A program made the position numbers and the translations under genes. A stretch of 64,000 nt of DNA from JARKQH01 sp964631605 (GTDB lineage: Bacteria; Verrucomicrobiota; Verrucomicrobiia; Limisphaerales; UBA8199), in contig CAZVYG010000004.1 of assembly GCA_964631605.1 (NCBI GenBank), positions 66,023-130,022 on the forward strand, written 5' to 3'. Below, piece after piece: positions 37,701 through 47,000 of the stretch (the stretch's first letter is position 1; every line of letters starts with the position of its first letter). The notes under the pieces were generated by a model that had not been told where the DNA came from, made no database searches, and saw nothing but the letters and a program-made list of their open reading frames with translations.

Positions 37701-38598
37701 GGCCGGCCGGATCAAACAGCTCCGCCTCGACCGACGCGAGCGTTTCGGTTCCGCTGGTGTTTTCGACGGTCACACGCAATCCGAAGACGCCGTGCCGGTA
37801 ATCGCCGTCCAGACCGGCTTTGAGGTCGAAATCCCGCACGTGCAGGTCGGCGACGGACCAGAGATAAACATCCCGGAAAATGCCGCTCATGCGCCAGAAA
37901 TCCTGGTCTTCGAGGTAGGAGCCGTCGCACCAGCGGAAATTCTCGACCGCGAGCAGGTTTTCCCCCGGCTTGAGATAAGGGGTGATGTCGAATTCCACCG
38001 GGGTGCGGCTGTCTTTGCCGAGTCCCACCTGGTGGCCGTTGATCCAAAGGAAGAAGAATGAATTGACCCCGTCAAACGTCAGCAAAACGCGGCGGCCGGC
38101 CCAATCCCTGGGGATGGAGAAGGTTCGGCGATAAGAATTGACCGTGTTGTTGGGATCGTTTTCGGGCACCAAGGGCGGGGTCCAGGGCTGCGCCCAAGGA
38201 TAGGGAATGTTGACATAAATCGGGATGCCGTAGCCGTGCTTTTCGACATTGGACGGCACGGGGATAGTGTTCCACCTGGAATCGTCGAATTCCGGTTTCC
38301 AGAATCGGGGCACCCGGCCGGCATGATTGGTGGCGTAATGATATTTCCATTTGCCGTTCAGCGAGCGGTAGTAAGGCGATTTCACCCGCTCGCTGTTGGA
38401 CACGGGACCGATTTGCCGGGCGGTCCTGGCGTCCGGACAAATCACGAGGTTCGCATGCGGCGCCTGGTTATTGAGGCCGGTCAGTTTTGGGTTCTGCCAC
38501 TCCTTGAGTTCCGCGTGGCCGGGGGCGGCCGCGGCCAGGGTTCCGGTCAGCAGGGCCAGGGTGCGAAGCGCCCCGCTCAAATTGGTGTGCATCATCAT
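34750..38598 (-). CDS. Exported GH2 beta-galactosidase with inserted LamG domain
   Basis: About 1,282 residues, well above the roughly 1,020 of LacZ. Start among three ATGs at 38598-38592; signal peptide ALRTLALLTGTLAAAAPGHA. LacZ-like order: jelly-roll (SLNGKWKYHY, NPYSYRR-like NTVNSYRRTF), immunoglobulin-like domain, TIM barrel with RHETDPDLG, acid/base Glu near 492 in WSLGNEAGNG and nucleophile Glu near 569 in MCEYSHAMGN. After GGFIWDWVDQ the LacZ chain is interrupted by about 160 residues of LamG/ConA-like fold (LPDAAHLDITGPLTLEA to IREARIYARALSPAELA), then resumes with YWAFGGDYGP and NGLVTPDRRPHPGL. The C-terminal beta-sandwich (WFGPGPHETYLDRK) is complete. Hydrolyses beta-galactosides outside the cytoplasm. 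Confidence 0.88.
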   Translation of the reverse strand: MMMHTNLSGALRTLALLTGTLAAAAPGHAELKEWQNPKLTGLNNQAPHANLVICPDARTARQIGPVSNSERVKSPYYRSLNGKWKYHYATNHAGRVPRFWKPEFDDSRWNTIPVPSNVEKHGYGIPIYVNIPYPWAQPWTPPLVPENDPNNTVNSYRRTFSIPRDWAGRRVLLTFDGVNSFFFLWINGHQVGLGKDSRTPVEFDITPYLKPGENLLAVENFRWCDGSYLEDQDFWRMSGIFRDVYLWSVADLHVRDFDLKAGLDGDYRHGVFGLRVTVENTSGTETLASVEAELFDPAGRKVAQPKIQLRVKPDGTGGQAEISTTVPDVLPWSAETPHLYKLLLTLKDSAGKVVEVIPANVGFRTVEIKEGNLLVNGRRILFKGVNRHETDPDLGQAITVESMIRDILLMKQNNINAVRCCHYPNQPAWYDLCDRYGIYLIDEANIESHGMGYGEKTLARVPEWREAHLDRTMRMVERNKNHPSIVIWSLGNEAGNGPNFEATYDWIKQRDPTRPVHYERAIFARNTDIYCPMYPPPSQLKDYAEGKAIGSWGSKLPAQDRRTRPLIMCEYSHAMGNSSGNMWLYWDLIYTLPYLQGGFIWDWVDQAQRKPVPSAYSLRDRSQHGLQLHLPGGQFIEGQLAGAVRLPDAAHLDITGPLTLEATVKPSPASGHSTMISKGDTQWALQVANGRSLEFFVFDAARSRGWVTVNAPLPEDWVGHWHTVAGTFDGRELALYLDGKRLATTPFEGKVASAAYPVEIGGNAEHPERKFAGLIREARIYARALSPAELARASRGAEPALALWLSLDQAKPVPTPWNTRDYWAFGGDYGPPGTPSDQNFCCNGLVTPDRRPHPGLHEVKHIYQYIHSRPADLAARTLEIRNWYDFLNLNDVVEAVWRLTADGAELQTGSLPVPDLPPRASKPITVPVKPFAPEPGREYFLEVNFRLKTDQPWAKKGHEVAWDQFKLPDAAPAPALNPAAMPRLALNETSLKTVVTGKDFVVTFDKQAGTLASLKFRGTELIESPLRPDFWRAPTDNDRGRNMARSQGFWRYAHAGAQLTSFQALSEADGTAIVIKTAHRLPKAEAAWETDYTVYGSGDVQVAARFKPDKTDRPKLPRLGMQMVMPQGFDRIEWFGPGPHETYLDRKDARVGRYAGTVRDQFYWDYVEPGESGNKTEVRWAALIHRKGVGLLAVGLPLLSVNALHHTTDDLQSAEHPFELPRRDLVVLNLDLVQQGVGGDDSWGAWPHPQYLIPCEQTSYRFRLRPFGRNENPAQLARQRLP

Positions 38599-38636
38599 AA
38601 GTTGCAAGTTTGGCCCGTCGCGTCCATTGTCTCAAG

Positions 38637-40217
38637 ATGATTCCTGAACTACTGGACGAACCGCAGGTCTGCCGGCTGGGCGAATCGCGCAAGGCGGTGG
38701 AGCCGTGCTCGATGGTGATTTTTGGGGCCAGCGGCGATCTGACGTCGCGCAAGCTCATTCCGGCCCTGTATCACGATTTCAAGGCAGGGCTGCTTCCCGG
38801 CGAGTTTCTGGTGGTTGGCTTTGCCCGCCGGGAGAAGACGGACGAATCCTGGCGCGCCGAGCTGCGCCAGGCGCTGGGGCAGTTTTCCCGCACGCAGCCG
38901 GTGGACGAGGCCGTGTGGGAGGCGTTTGCCCAGCACGTTTATTATTGCCAAGGGGATTTGGCTGATCCGCAGGCCTACGTTCGGCTGGAGCAACGGTTGG
39001 CCGCAGCGGGCAACCCGGCCTTGCGGCAGAATCTCGTTTTCTACCTTGCGACGCCTCCGAGCCAGTTCGGTCTTGCGGCCGAGCAACTCCATCGCGCCGG
39101 CCTGCTGCAGCGCCAGGACCCGGCCAACGGGTCGGGGCCGGGGTGGCAGCGGCTGGTTGTGGAAAAGCCCTTCGGCCACGACCTCGCGTCGGCCCATGTC
39201 CTGAACCGCGAACTCACCCGGTTCGCGGCGGAATCGCAGATTTTTCGCATTGACCATTACCTGGGCAAGGAAACCGTCCAGAACATTCTCATGTTTCGGT
39301 TTTCGAACGCCATCTTCGAGCGGCTTTGGAACCGGGACGCGATTGACCATGTGCAGCTCACCGTGAGCGAAGCCCATGGGGTGGACCAGCGCGGGGGTTA
39401 TTACGAGGAGGCCGGCGCGCTGCGTGACATGGTGCAGAACCACCTGCTTCAGGTGCTTTCGCTGATTGCGATGGAGCCGCCGGTTTCACTCGATGCCGAG
39501 GCCATCCGCGACGAAAAGGTCAAACTCCTGCGTTCCGTCCGGTCTTTCTCTCCCGAGGAGGTCGCGCGCCACGTGGTGCGCGGTCAATACTTCGCCGGGG
39601 CGATCAGGGGGGTGCCCCAGCCCGGCTACCGGCAGGAGCCGCGGGTTAAACCGGATTCGAATGTGGAGACTTACGTGGCGCTGAAACTGTTCATTGACAA
39701 CTGGCGGTGGTCGGGGATTCCGTTTTTCCTGCGCACCGGCAAAGCCCTGCCGCTGAGCGCCAGCGAAGTGCGGATTCAATTTCGGCGCGCGCCCCACGTT
39801 TTGTTTGCGGCCCAGTGCGGACAGAAGCTTGACCCGAACAGTCTGACGCTGCGGCTGCAACCCAACGAAGGCATTCTGCTGCATTTCAATGGGAAAGTTC
39901 CCGGGGCCAGCGTGGCGGTGCGGCCGGTGCGGATGCATTTCAGCTACGACGCGGAGTTTGGGGCCTACACGCCGGAAGCCTATGAACGGCTGCTGCTGGA
40001 GGCCATCGCGGGCGATGCCACCCTTTTCATCCGCCGGGACGAGGTCGAGGTCGCCTGGCAGATTGCCGACGCCATCCGGGCGGGTTGGCGGGACAAACCG
40101 CTGTCGAACCGCGAGTTTTACGCCGCCGGCACGTGGGGACCGGTAGCCGCGGACGATCTGCTGGGTCAAACCGGCCACGCCTGGCGGGAGCCGATGGTCA
40201 TCAAGCCCTCCCCTTGA
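38637..40217 (+). CDS. zwf: Glucose-6-phosphate 1-dehydrogenase
   Basis: A 526-residue cytoplasmic enzyme opening the oxidative pentose phosphate pathway (glucose-6-phosphate to 6-phosphogluconolactone, NADPH formed). NADP-binding motif IFGASGDLTSRKLIP near the N-terminus, the substrate/active-site block RIDHYLGKE with the catalytic His, the EKPFGHD block and the GGYYEEAGALRDMVQNH segment are all present. The ATG at 38637 is preferred to an in-frame TTG at 38610. It is divergent from the GH2 gene with only 38 bp between starts, so the promoters must overlap the coding starts. The lactonase gene follows after 13 bp. Confidence 0.95.
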   Translation: MIPELLDEPQVCRLGESRKAVEPCSMVIFGASGDLTSRKLIPALYHDFKAGLLPGEFLVVGFARREKTDESWRAELRQALGQFSRTQPVDEAVWEAFAQHVYYCQGDLADPQAYVRLEQRLAAAGNPALRQNLVFYLATPPSQFGLAAEQLHRAGLLQRQDPANGSGPGWQRLVVEKPFGHDLASAHVLNRELTRFAAESQIFRIDHYLGKETVQNILMFRFSNAIFERLWNRDAIDHVQLTVSEAHGVDQRGGYYEEAGALRDMVQNHLLQVLSLIAMEPPVSLDAEAIRDEKVKLLRSVRSFSPEEVARHVVRGQYFAGAIRGVPQPGYRQEPRVKPDSNVETYVALKLFIDNWRWSGIPFFLRTGKALPLSASEVRIQFRRAPHVLFAAQCGQKLDPNSLTLRLQPNEGILLHFNGKVPGASVAVRPVRMHFSYDAEFGAYTPEAYERLLLEAIAGDATLFIRRDEVEVAWQIADAIRAGWRDKPLSNREFYAAGTWGPVAADDLLGQTGHAWREPMVIKPSP

Positions 40218-40230
40218 CGGGGACAAACTC

Positions 40231-40944
40231 ATGAACACTCCGGAAGTCCTTCGCTTCAAAACTGTCGGGGAACTGGCCGAGGCCGCCGCCCGAGAGTGGT
40301 TGGCGCTGGTTGCAAACGCGGCTGGCGCCCCCTGCTGCATGGCCCTGCCAGGGGGACGCACCGCCGGACCGCTGCTCAGCGCGTTTGCAAGGGGGCTCAG
40401 CCAAAACAAGGCCCTTCTGGCACACACGCATTTTTTCTGGGCCGATGAACGCTGTGTCCCGCCCTCGAGCCCTGAAAGCAATTTCGCCCTCGCCGAGGCG
40501 TTCCTGCTTCGCCCGCTGGGGATTTCCGGGTTCCAATACCATCGCATTCGGGGGGAGGAGGCACCTGCCGTCGCGGCTCAGCTTGCGACTCGCGAGCTGT
40601 GCGGTCTTGCGCCGTTGAACGAGGCCGGGCAGCCCATCCTCGACCTGGTCCTGCTGGGGATGGGCGAGGACGGGCACGTTGCGTCGTTATTTCCCGGGGA
40701 GGCCGAGGCGACCATCCTTGATCCGGCGGTTTTTCGCGCGGTCACGGCCTCGAAGCCGCCGCCGCAGCGGGTTACCCTGGGTTATGCCGCGCTGGCGGCG
40801 GCGCGGGAGGTTTGGGTGCTGGTGGCGGGAGCGGGCAAAGCGGAGGCGCTTCGTCGGGCGTTGGGGGGGGACACGAGCCTGCCGTTGGGCCGGCTGCTGA
40901 GGATGCGCGTGCAAACCCGGATTTTTGTGGAATCAGCCGGCTAG
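40231..40944 (+). CDS. pgl: 6-phosphogluconolactonase
   Basis: A 237-residue DevB/SOL-type lactonase of the glucosamine-6-phosphate isomerase fold, the second step of the oxidative pentose phosphate pathway. Landmarks are ALPGGRTAGPLL (phosphate loop), FFWADERCVPPSSPESNF, the LLGMGEDGHVASLFPG block with the catalytic His, and PPQRVTLGYAALAAAREVW. Full length, ATG at 40231, 13 bp after zwf and co-transcribed with it. Confidence 0.93.
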   Translation: MNTPEVLRFKTVGELAEAAAREWLALVANAAGAPCCMALPGGRTAGPLLSAFARGLSQNKALLAHTHFFWADERCVPPSSPESNFALAEAFLLRPLGISGFQYHRIRGEEAPAVAAQLATRELCGLAPLNEAGQPILDLVLLGMGEDGHVASLFPGEAEATILDPAVFRAVTASKPPPQRVTLGYAALAAAREVWVLVAGAGKAEALRRALGGDTSLPLGRLLRMRVQTRIFVESAG

Positions 40945-41021
40945 TCCGGTGCGGCCATTCCAACCCGCGTCATCAAAACACACGACAACTCATTTTCCTC
41001 ATTGTGCGTTATAAGAAAGAC

Positions 41022-41687
41022 ATGGCGATCGCCGTTTCCATTGTGGAAGATGATGCGCAAGCCCGCAAAATTCTCGCGGGCTGGATCAGCCGCGCCTCGG
41101 GCTTCCGGCTGGCAGGGGAGTGGGGCGACGCCGAGAGCGCGCTGCCGGTGCTGCCGGAGAAGAAACCGGATGTGGTGCTGATGGACATCAACCTGCCGGG
41201 CATGAGCGGGGTGGAAGCCGTCCGCCGGCTCAAACCGCTGTTGCCGCAGGCTCAGTTTGTGATGCTGACGGTGTACGAGGACGCCGACCACATTTACAAT
41301 GCGCTGGCGGCGGGCGCGACGGGGTATCTGCTCAAGCAAACGCCCCGGGCGGAACTGTTGCGGGCGCTCGAGGATGTTCACCAAGGGGGCTCGCCCATGA
41401 CCAGCAACATCGCCCGCAAGGTGGTGCAATCGTTCCGGCAGCCCGCGTCGCTCGCGCCCGAAAGCGAGGGCCTGTCGCCCCGCGAACAGGAGGTTCTCGA
41501 CCTGCTGGCGCGCGGGTATTTGTACAAGGAAATTGCCGAGCGCCTGAATATCAGCGTTCCCACAGTGAACACCTACGTGCGGCGCATGTACGAAAAACTG
41601 CACGTTCGGTCCCGGGCCCAGGCCGTGGCCAAGTACGCCCACCTGGCTGGGAACGAGTCCAAAACCGCTCCTTCAGCCCGTCTTTAA
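41022..41687 (+). CDS. NarL/FixJ-type response regulator
   Basis: A 221-residue two-domain regulator. Receiver domain residues 1-120: acidic pair in SIVEDDAQ, phosphoacceptor Asp in VVLMDINLPGMSG (about residue 53), Thr in MLTVYED and Lys in YLLKQTP. Then the LuxR-type helix-turn-helix from about 148 (LSPREQEVLDLLARGY, YKEIAERLNISVPTVNTYVR). No histidine kinase lies next to it, so its partner is elsewhere. A start at ATG 41022 fits the family; the frame is open far upstream inside pgl, but that is a shadow. Confidence 0.9.
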   Translation: MAIAVSIVEDDAQARKILAGWISRASGFRLAGEWGDAESALPVLPEKKPDVVLMDINLPGMSGVEAVRRLKPLLPQAQFVMLTVYEDADHIYNALAAGATGYLLKQTPRAELLRALEDVHQGGSPMTSNIARKVVQSFRQPASLAPESEGLSPREQEVLDLLARGYLYKEIAERLNISVPTVNTYVRRMYEKLHVRSRAQAVAKYAHLAGNESKTAPSARL

Positions 41688-41900
41688 GCGGGAGGATTGC
41701 GGGTTGTCATGTATTTTAATGACATGCCAGCCGCGGGTTTATTTGTTAGGTTGGCAAACAGTTAGCCGTTTCCCTATGAAACCTCGTGCCGTTTGGCGAA
41801 GGAGTCGGTTGGGATGCGTGGCCGGGACATCTGGCCATGCTCTCGCGGCGTTCCTTTCGTTCCATTCGGATAGTTCCTTAATCCCCTAAAAAAGACAGGT
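41688..41900 (+). other. Leader region of the secreted protein gene
   Basis: 213 bp upstream of the 41901 gene. TGTCAT (41705-41710) and ATGACA (41719-41724) form a 6-bp inverted repeat with an AT-rich 8-bp centre, a possible operator. GGCC...GGCC around the text GGCCGGGACATCTGGCC can form a small hairpin nearer the start. An AAAAAAGACAGGT tract precedes the ATG. No known riboswitch class is recognised. Confidence 0.35.
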
Positions 41901-43832
41901 ATGAAGCAAAATCAAAACCTCCAAATCTGGCTCAAGCGATCCGCGCTGGGCCTGGCTCTGGCCGCTACCATCGCTGTCGGTCAGGCGCAAACCTTCACCA
42001 ATATCATATTCAACCAGTTCGACGACGCGACCTCGTGGAACACAATGGCCAAGTGGTGGGGTGATCCCCCGGTCGCCTACGAATGGGATGGCACCGTGAA
42101 TGTCGCCCCGGGCCCTTACGGGACCAACGCGACCAGTTCCGGCTCGATGAAGGTGACGGTGGACTGGAACAGCAGCCACAACCAGTTGATGATCTGGCAG
42201 GAGGTTGACGGGAACCAGACGTGGTGGGTGAATCCGGAGAATCGCATCAACGGGTTCTACTACGACCTGTCCTTCGACATCAAATTCGATCCGGCGTCCT
42301 CGATGGGGGTCAATGGTGGCCGCGGCAATATCCGCTTTGGCGTCACTACCCCGTCCTGGGCGCAACGCGAGTTGATCGCCTTCAATCCCTTCCCGGTTAC
42401 GAACGACTGGACGCATGTGGACTGCAAGATCTCGCCGAACCTTGTGGATATTGACCAAATCACCGGCTGGTACATGTACTTCAACTGGCAGCCGGGCAAT
42501 ATCACGAATCAACAGGTGTTCTGGATTGATAACCTGATCTTCTACACCAACCTGAACAAGGATCTGAAGCCGCCTACGCTGAGCCTGGCGCCTGTCACCA
42601 GCAACCCGGGGCTGCAGATCATCGCGGCGGCCGGGGACTATCCGCGCCAGATGATTCGCACCTTGCCCGCCAACGAATACACCTGGATTGGCAAAGGCTC
42701 GCAGCCGGTGACTTACTCGCTCACCATCACCAACTATCCGTCGAACCCTTACACGAACTTCCAGACCCACATTCTTTTGGTTCCCAACCCGGGGACGGAG
42801 AACGCACCGGACTGGAACCAGCCGCATACGCTGGCGCTGATGATCGAGAACCACATGGACGGCACAGCCAGTGGCTACCTGCGGTATAAGACCAATCTGC
42901 CCAACGCCAACGCCATGATGTACAATTCGGAGCCCACCAACGGGCCGGTAGGGCATATTGCGACGGTGGAAGCGCCGACGCCGCTGGGCACGTGGTCACT
43001 CACCTTCCTTAATGACACCAATATCACGGTCACCGGCCCCGGCGGAGTAACTGCCACCGCCAACCTGGAGCTTGATGCGGCAGGTTACTTTGGCTCCGGT
43101 CTGGTTGCCTATTTCGGAAATCAGCCCAATGGTTCGGTGAAGTCCGGCCAGTTCTGCACGCTGAGCCGCGTGAAGATCACGGGCGCCTGGGGCCCGGACA
43201 TTGATGACACGTTCCCCGGCCCGGACATTGACACCAACAACTGGGAAAGGATCGCCGCCGAGGCGTCCGGCGTGTTTGTCGTCGGCCCCAACGATGTCTG
43301 GTGGCTGACCTGGACTCTGCCTGATCTCAACTTCAACACCGTGCAGGTCAGCCCCGACCTGGCACCGGGTTCGTGGACCGACACCACGTTGCGCGACCGC
43401 GCGTTCGTCAAGGGGGCAACCCGCACCGTGCGCGTCGCCAAATCGGATATGCCATCTGGCAGCCAGTGTTACTTCCGAATGGTCAAACGCGTTGCGACCC
43501 AACTGCAGGTGCTGCTGCCGGGCGAAAGCCCCGCTCCTGGCACGCCCACAGGCAAAACCGGCACGCCAACCGCCCAGGCAGTCGGCGTAGCCTTTGACGT
43601 GACCGTTCGTGCAGTGGATAATGAGTGGAATCTGATCCCCACTGTGGCCGATACCGTGCGAATTACGAGCAGCGACGAATACGCCGCGCTACCGCTGGAT
43701 GCGCCGCTGGTTGGCGGCGTTGGGACCTTCAGCGTGATGCTGAATCAAGCCGGCACTTGGACCATCACGGCCACCGATGTAAGCGATGGTAGCAAGGCGC
43801 CAGGCACCAGCAGCCCGGTCACCGCCAACTAG
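41901..43832 (+). CDS. Secreted CBM/LamG-like protein of unknown function
   Basis: A 643-residue exported protein (leader LKRSALGLALAATIAVGQAQ). Residues about 30-215 look like a carbohydrate-binding jelly-roll (FNQFDDATSWNTMAKWWG, FYYDLSFDIKFDP, WIDNLIFYTN). Residues about 240-430 resemble a ConA/LamG-like sandwich. A later segment (VQVSPDLAPGSWTDTTLRDR, CYFRMVKR) is the usual short C-terminal module of this lineage's exported proteins. It is followed, unusually, by an extra Ig-like stretch ending SSPVTAN. No catalytic motif is recognised. Monocistronic, closed by a strong terminator. Role in binding glycan or surface is inferred only from fold impressions. Confidence 0.7.
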   Translation: MKQNQNLQIWLKRSALGLALAATIAVGQAQTFTNIIFNQFDDATSWNTMAKWWGDPPVAYEWDGTVNVAPGPYGTNATSSGSMKVTVDWNSSHNQLMIWQEVDGNQTWWVNPENRINGFYYDLSFDIKFDPASSMGVNGGRGNIRFGVTTPSWAQRELIAFNPFPVTNDWTHVDCKISPNLVDIDQITGWYMYFNWQPGNITNQQVFWIDNLIFYTNLNKDLKPPTLSLAPVTSNPGLQIIAAAGDYPRQMIRTLPANEYTWIGKGSQPVTYSLTITNYPSNPYTNFQTHILLVPNPGTENAPDWNQPHTLALMIENHMDGTASGYLRYKTNLPNANAMMYNSEPTNGPVGHIATVEAPTPLGTWSLTFLNDTNITVTGPGGVTATANLELDAAGYFGSGLVAYFGNQPNGSVKSGQFCTLSRVKITGAWGPDIDDTFPGPDIDTNNWERIAAEASGVFVVGPNDVWWLTWTLPDLNFNTVQVSPDLAPGSWTDTTLRDRAFVKGATRTVRVAKSDMPSGSQCYFRMVKRVATQLQVLLPGESPAPGTPTGKTGTPTAQAVGVAFDVTVRAVDNEWNLIPTVADTVRITSSDEYAALPLDAPLVGGVGTFSVMLNQAGTWTITATDVSDGSKAPGTSSPVTAN

Positions 43833-43867
43833 TCCGTAATTCCGCTTGTCCTACTGGACTTGCGCAG

Positions 43868-43895
43868 GGGCGCCGGCAAAAGCGGCGCCCTTTTT
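43868..43895 (+). terminator. Rho-independent terminator
   Basis: Stem GGGCGCCG / CGGCGCCC (8 bp) with loop GCAAAAG, followed by TTTTT (43891-43895), 36 bp after the stop of the secreted protein gene. Textbook form. Confidence 0.88.
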
Positions 43896-44066
43896 CATGC
43901 GTTCGTGCAGGGCCTTCGGCAGCCGGCAGTTGGTTATCGCGGCTCACGTTTTGGCGGGCCAGGGCGCGAAGCGTCTGGGGAAGGGGGTCGGAAGCCTTGG
44001 GCGAGGTCTTCCGACACCCCAGGTTTTGAGGGTTTAAGGCCCTACGGGCATCAATCGCGCCGGCAT

Positions 44067-47000
44067 TTAACTGCAACCCTGGCTTTCGCCGCAGTTGAGG
44101 CATTTGTAGCAGGCGCCGTTGCGGACGGTGACGGCGCCGCAGTTGGCGCAGGCCGGGGCGTCCTGCTGGAAGTGGGCGACGGAATCGCTGATGTTGGTGA
44201 TTTTGCGACCGGGCTGGTGGCCGTTACTGCCGGCAGCCGCGCCCTCGACTTCAAGCACATCGGTGTCTTCGGCGAGGGGCAGCTCGGGGACGGGCCGGTT
44301 GACCTTCTTTTTGATTTCCTCCTGCAGGCCCGGGATGGCGAGCTCGGGCTGGTTGCGGTTGGGAGTGTTTTCCTCGCGGTAACCGGGGACGAACTGGCAG
44401 GCGAGCCAGCGGAAGACGTAGTCGGTGATCGAGGCGGCGTTGGGGATGTCGCGGTTCTTGGTGAAGCCGGAGGGCTCGAAGCGGACGTGGGCGAACTTGC
44501 GGGCCAGGGCTTCGAGCGGAACGCCGTATTGGAGGGCGAGGCTGGTGAGGGTGCCGATGCCATCCATGAGGCCGCCGATGGTGGAGCCTTCCTTGGCCAT
44601 GGTGATGAAGAGCTCGCCGGGCTGGCCGTCTTCGAACAGGCCGACGGTGAGGTAGCCTTCATGGCCGGCGATGTCGAATTTATGGGTAATGGCTGTGCGC
44701 GTTTCCGGCAGGCGGCGGCGCGGCGGCTTGGCGGTTTGGGGGGCGAGGCGGCGCACCTCGGCTTCCAGTTCGCGGATGCGGGCCTCGAGGGCCGAGTCTT
44801 TGGAGGCATCACCGGCCGAGGAGTCGGTGGTGCGCCGGGTGTTGAGGGGCTGGGAGCGTTTGGAGCCGTCGCGATAAATGGCCACGCACTTGAGGCCCAT
44901 TTTCCAGGCCTGCACATAGGCGTCCCGGATGTCCTCGACGGTGCTTTCCCTGGGCATGTTCACCGTTTTGGAGATGGCGCCGCTGATGAACGGCTGGGCG
45001 GCGGCCATCATGCGCAGGTGCGCCAGGTAATGAATGCTGCGTTTGCCCTGGTAGGGCTTGAAGGCGCAGTCGAAGACGTGGAGATGCTCGGGCTTGAGGC
45101 CGCTTTTGACGGTTTGGCCGCCGGTTTCGACGTCTTCGATGGTGTCATATTTTTCGATGTGGGCGACAATGGCTTCGATTTCGCTGGGGGAGTAGCCCAG
45201 GCGGCGGAGGGCGTCGGGGACGGTGCGGTTGACGATTTTGAGAACGCCGCCGCCGGCCAGGACCTTGTATTTGACCAGGGCAATGTCGGGTTCGATGCCG
45301 GTCGTGTCGCAATCCATGAGGAAGGCGATGGTGCCGGTGGGGGCGAGGACGGTGACCTGGGCGTTGCGGAAGCCGGCCTGCCGGCCGCGGCTCAGGGCGT
45401 TGTCCCAGACTTTGCGGGCTTCCTGTTTGAGGTAATCGAATTCCGCGCTGGGTTGGATGGCCTCGACGGCGTCGCGATGCTGTTGGATGACCTGGAGCAT
45501 GGAGTCCACGTTGTCGGGGGCGAGGGGTTTGGGCACGTGGGCGCAGGCGGCGTGGTGGTAGCCTTGGAAGGGGCCGAGGATGTCGGCCAGTTCGGCGGAC
45601 TGCTCGTAGGCGTGGCCGGTCATGATGGCGGTGATGGCGCCGGCCAGGGCGCGGCCTTCGTCGGAGTCGTAGGGCAGGCCGTAATCCATGATCAGCGAGC
45701 CGAGGTTGGCATAACCCAGGCCGAGGGTGCGGAAAATGTGGGAGTTTTCGGCAATCTCGGGTGTGGGGTAGCTGGCATTATCCACGAGGATTTCCTGGGC
45801 GGTGATGAAGAGGCGCACGGCGGCCTTGAAGCGCTCGACGTCGAAGCGGCCGTCCTCGCGTTTGAACTTCATGAGGTTGAGGGAGGCGAGGTTGCAGGCG
45901 GTGTTGTTGAGGAAGACGTATTCCGAGCAGGGGTTGGTCGAATGGATGGGCTCGGTGCCTTTGCAGGTATGCCATTTTTGGATGGCGCCATCGTATTGGA
46001 GGCCGGGGTCGCCGCAAACCCAGGTGCCCTCGGCGATTTTGTTGAGGAGGGTGGCGGCGTCCTTCTTTTCGAGCGGCTGGCCGGTGGTCACGGCGCGGGT
46101 CCACCATTCCCTGCCCTCGAGGGCGGCGTGCATGAAGTCGTCGCTGACGCGGACGGAGAGGTTCTCGTTTTGGTACATGACGCTGCCGTAGGCGTCGCCG
46201 TTGTAGGAGCCGTCGTAGCCCTGCTCGATGAGCGCCCAGGCTTTCTTTTCTTCCTTTTGTTTGGCGTCAATGAACTCCTCGATGTCGCCGTGCCAATCGC
46301 GCAGGGTGTTCATCTTGGCGGCGCGGCGTGTTTTGCCGCCGGATTTGACCACGTTGGCCACCTGGTCATAGACGCGGAGGAAAGACAGGGGGCCGCTGGG
46401 GCGTCCGCCGCCGCTGAGTTTTTCCTTGCTGGAGCGGATGGGGGAGAGGTCGGTGCCGGTGCCGGAGCCGAACTTGAAGAGCATGGCCTCGCTGTAGGCG
46501 AGGTGCATGATGGATTCCATGTTGTCGTCCACGGATTGGATGAAGCAGGCGCTGCACTGGGGGTATTCGTACTGGGTGCGGGCGCGCTCGGGCTTGCCGG
46601 TTTTGCGGTTGTAAAACCAGTTGCCGCGGCTGGAGGAGTTGCCGACGTGGTATTGGTGGTAGAGGCCGACGTTGAACCAGACCGGGGAGTTGAAGGCGCC
46701 GTATTGGTTCAAGCACAGCCAGCTCAGCTCATCGTAGAACACTTCACCCGCCGCGCGGGTGAAATAGCCGTCTTTCACGCCCCAATCGGCGATGGTGCGG
46801 CAAATGCGGTGAATGAGCTGGCGGACGGAGGTCTCGCGTTCGGGGGTGCCTTGCTCGCCGTAGAAATACTTCGAGACGACGACCTTGGTTGCGAGGTGGG
46901 ACCAGAATTTGGGCACCTCGACATTCTCCTGACGGAAAATGACCTTGTTATTGTCGTCGGTGATTTCGGCGGTGCGTTTTTCCCATTCCACCTGGTCGAA

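Noticed and set aside
35578..38061. An 827-codon plus-strand frame across the GH2 gene, and similar long frames at 30160-33072, 21701-23392 and 52470-54884
   Set aside because: All lie opposite clear genes with conserved motifs and show low-complexity shadow composition.
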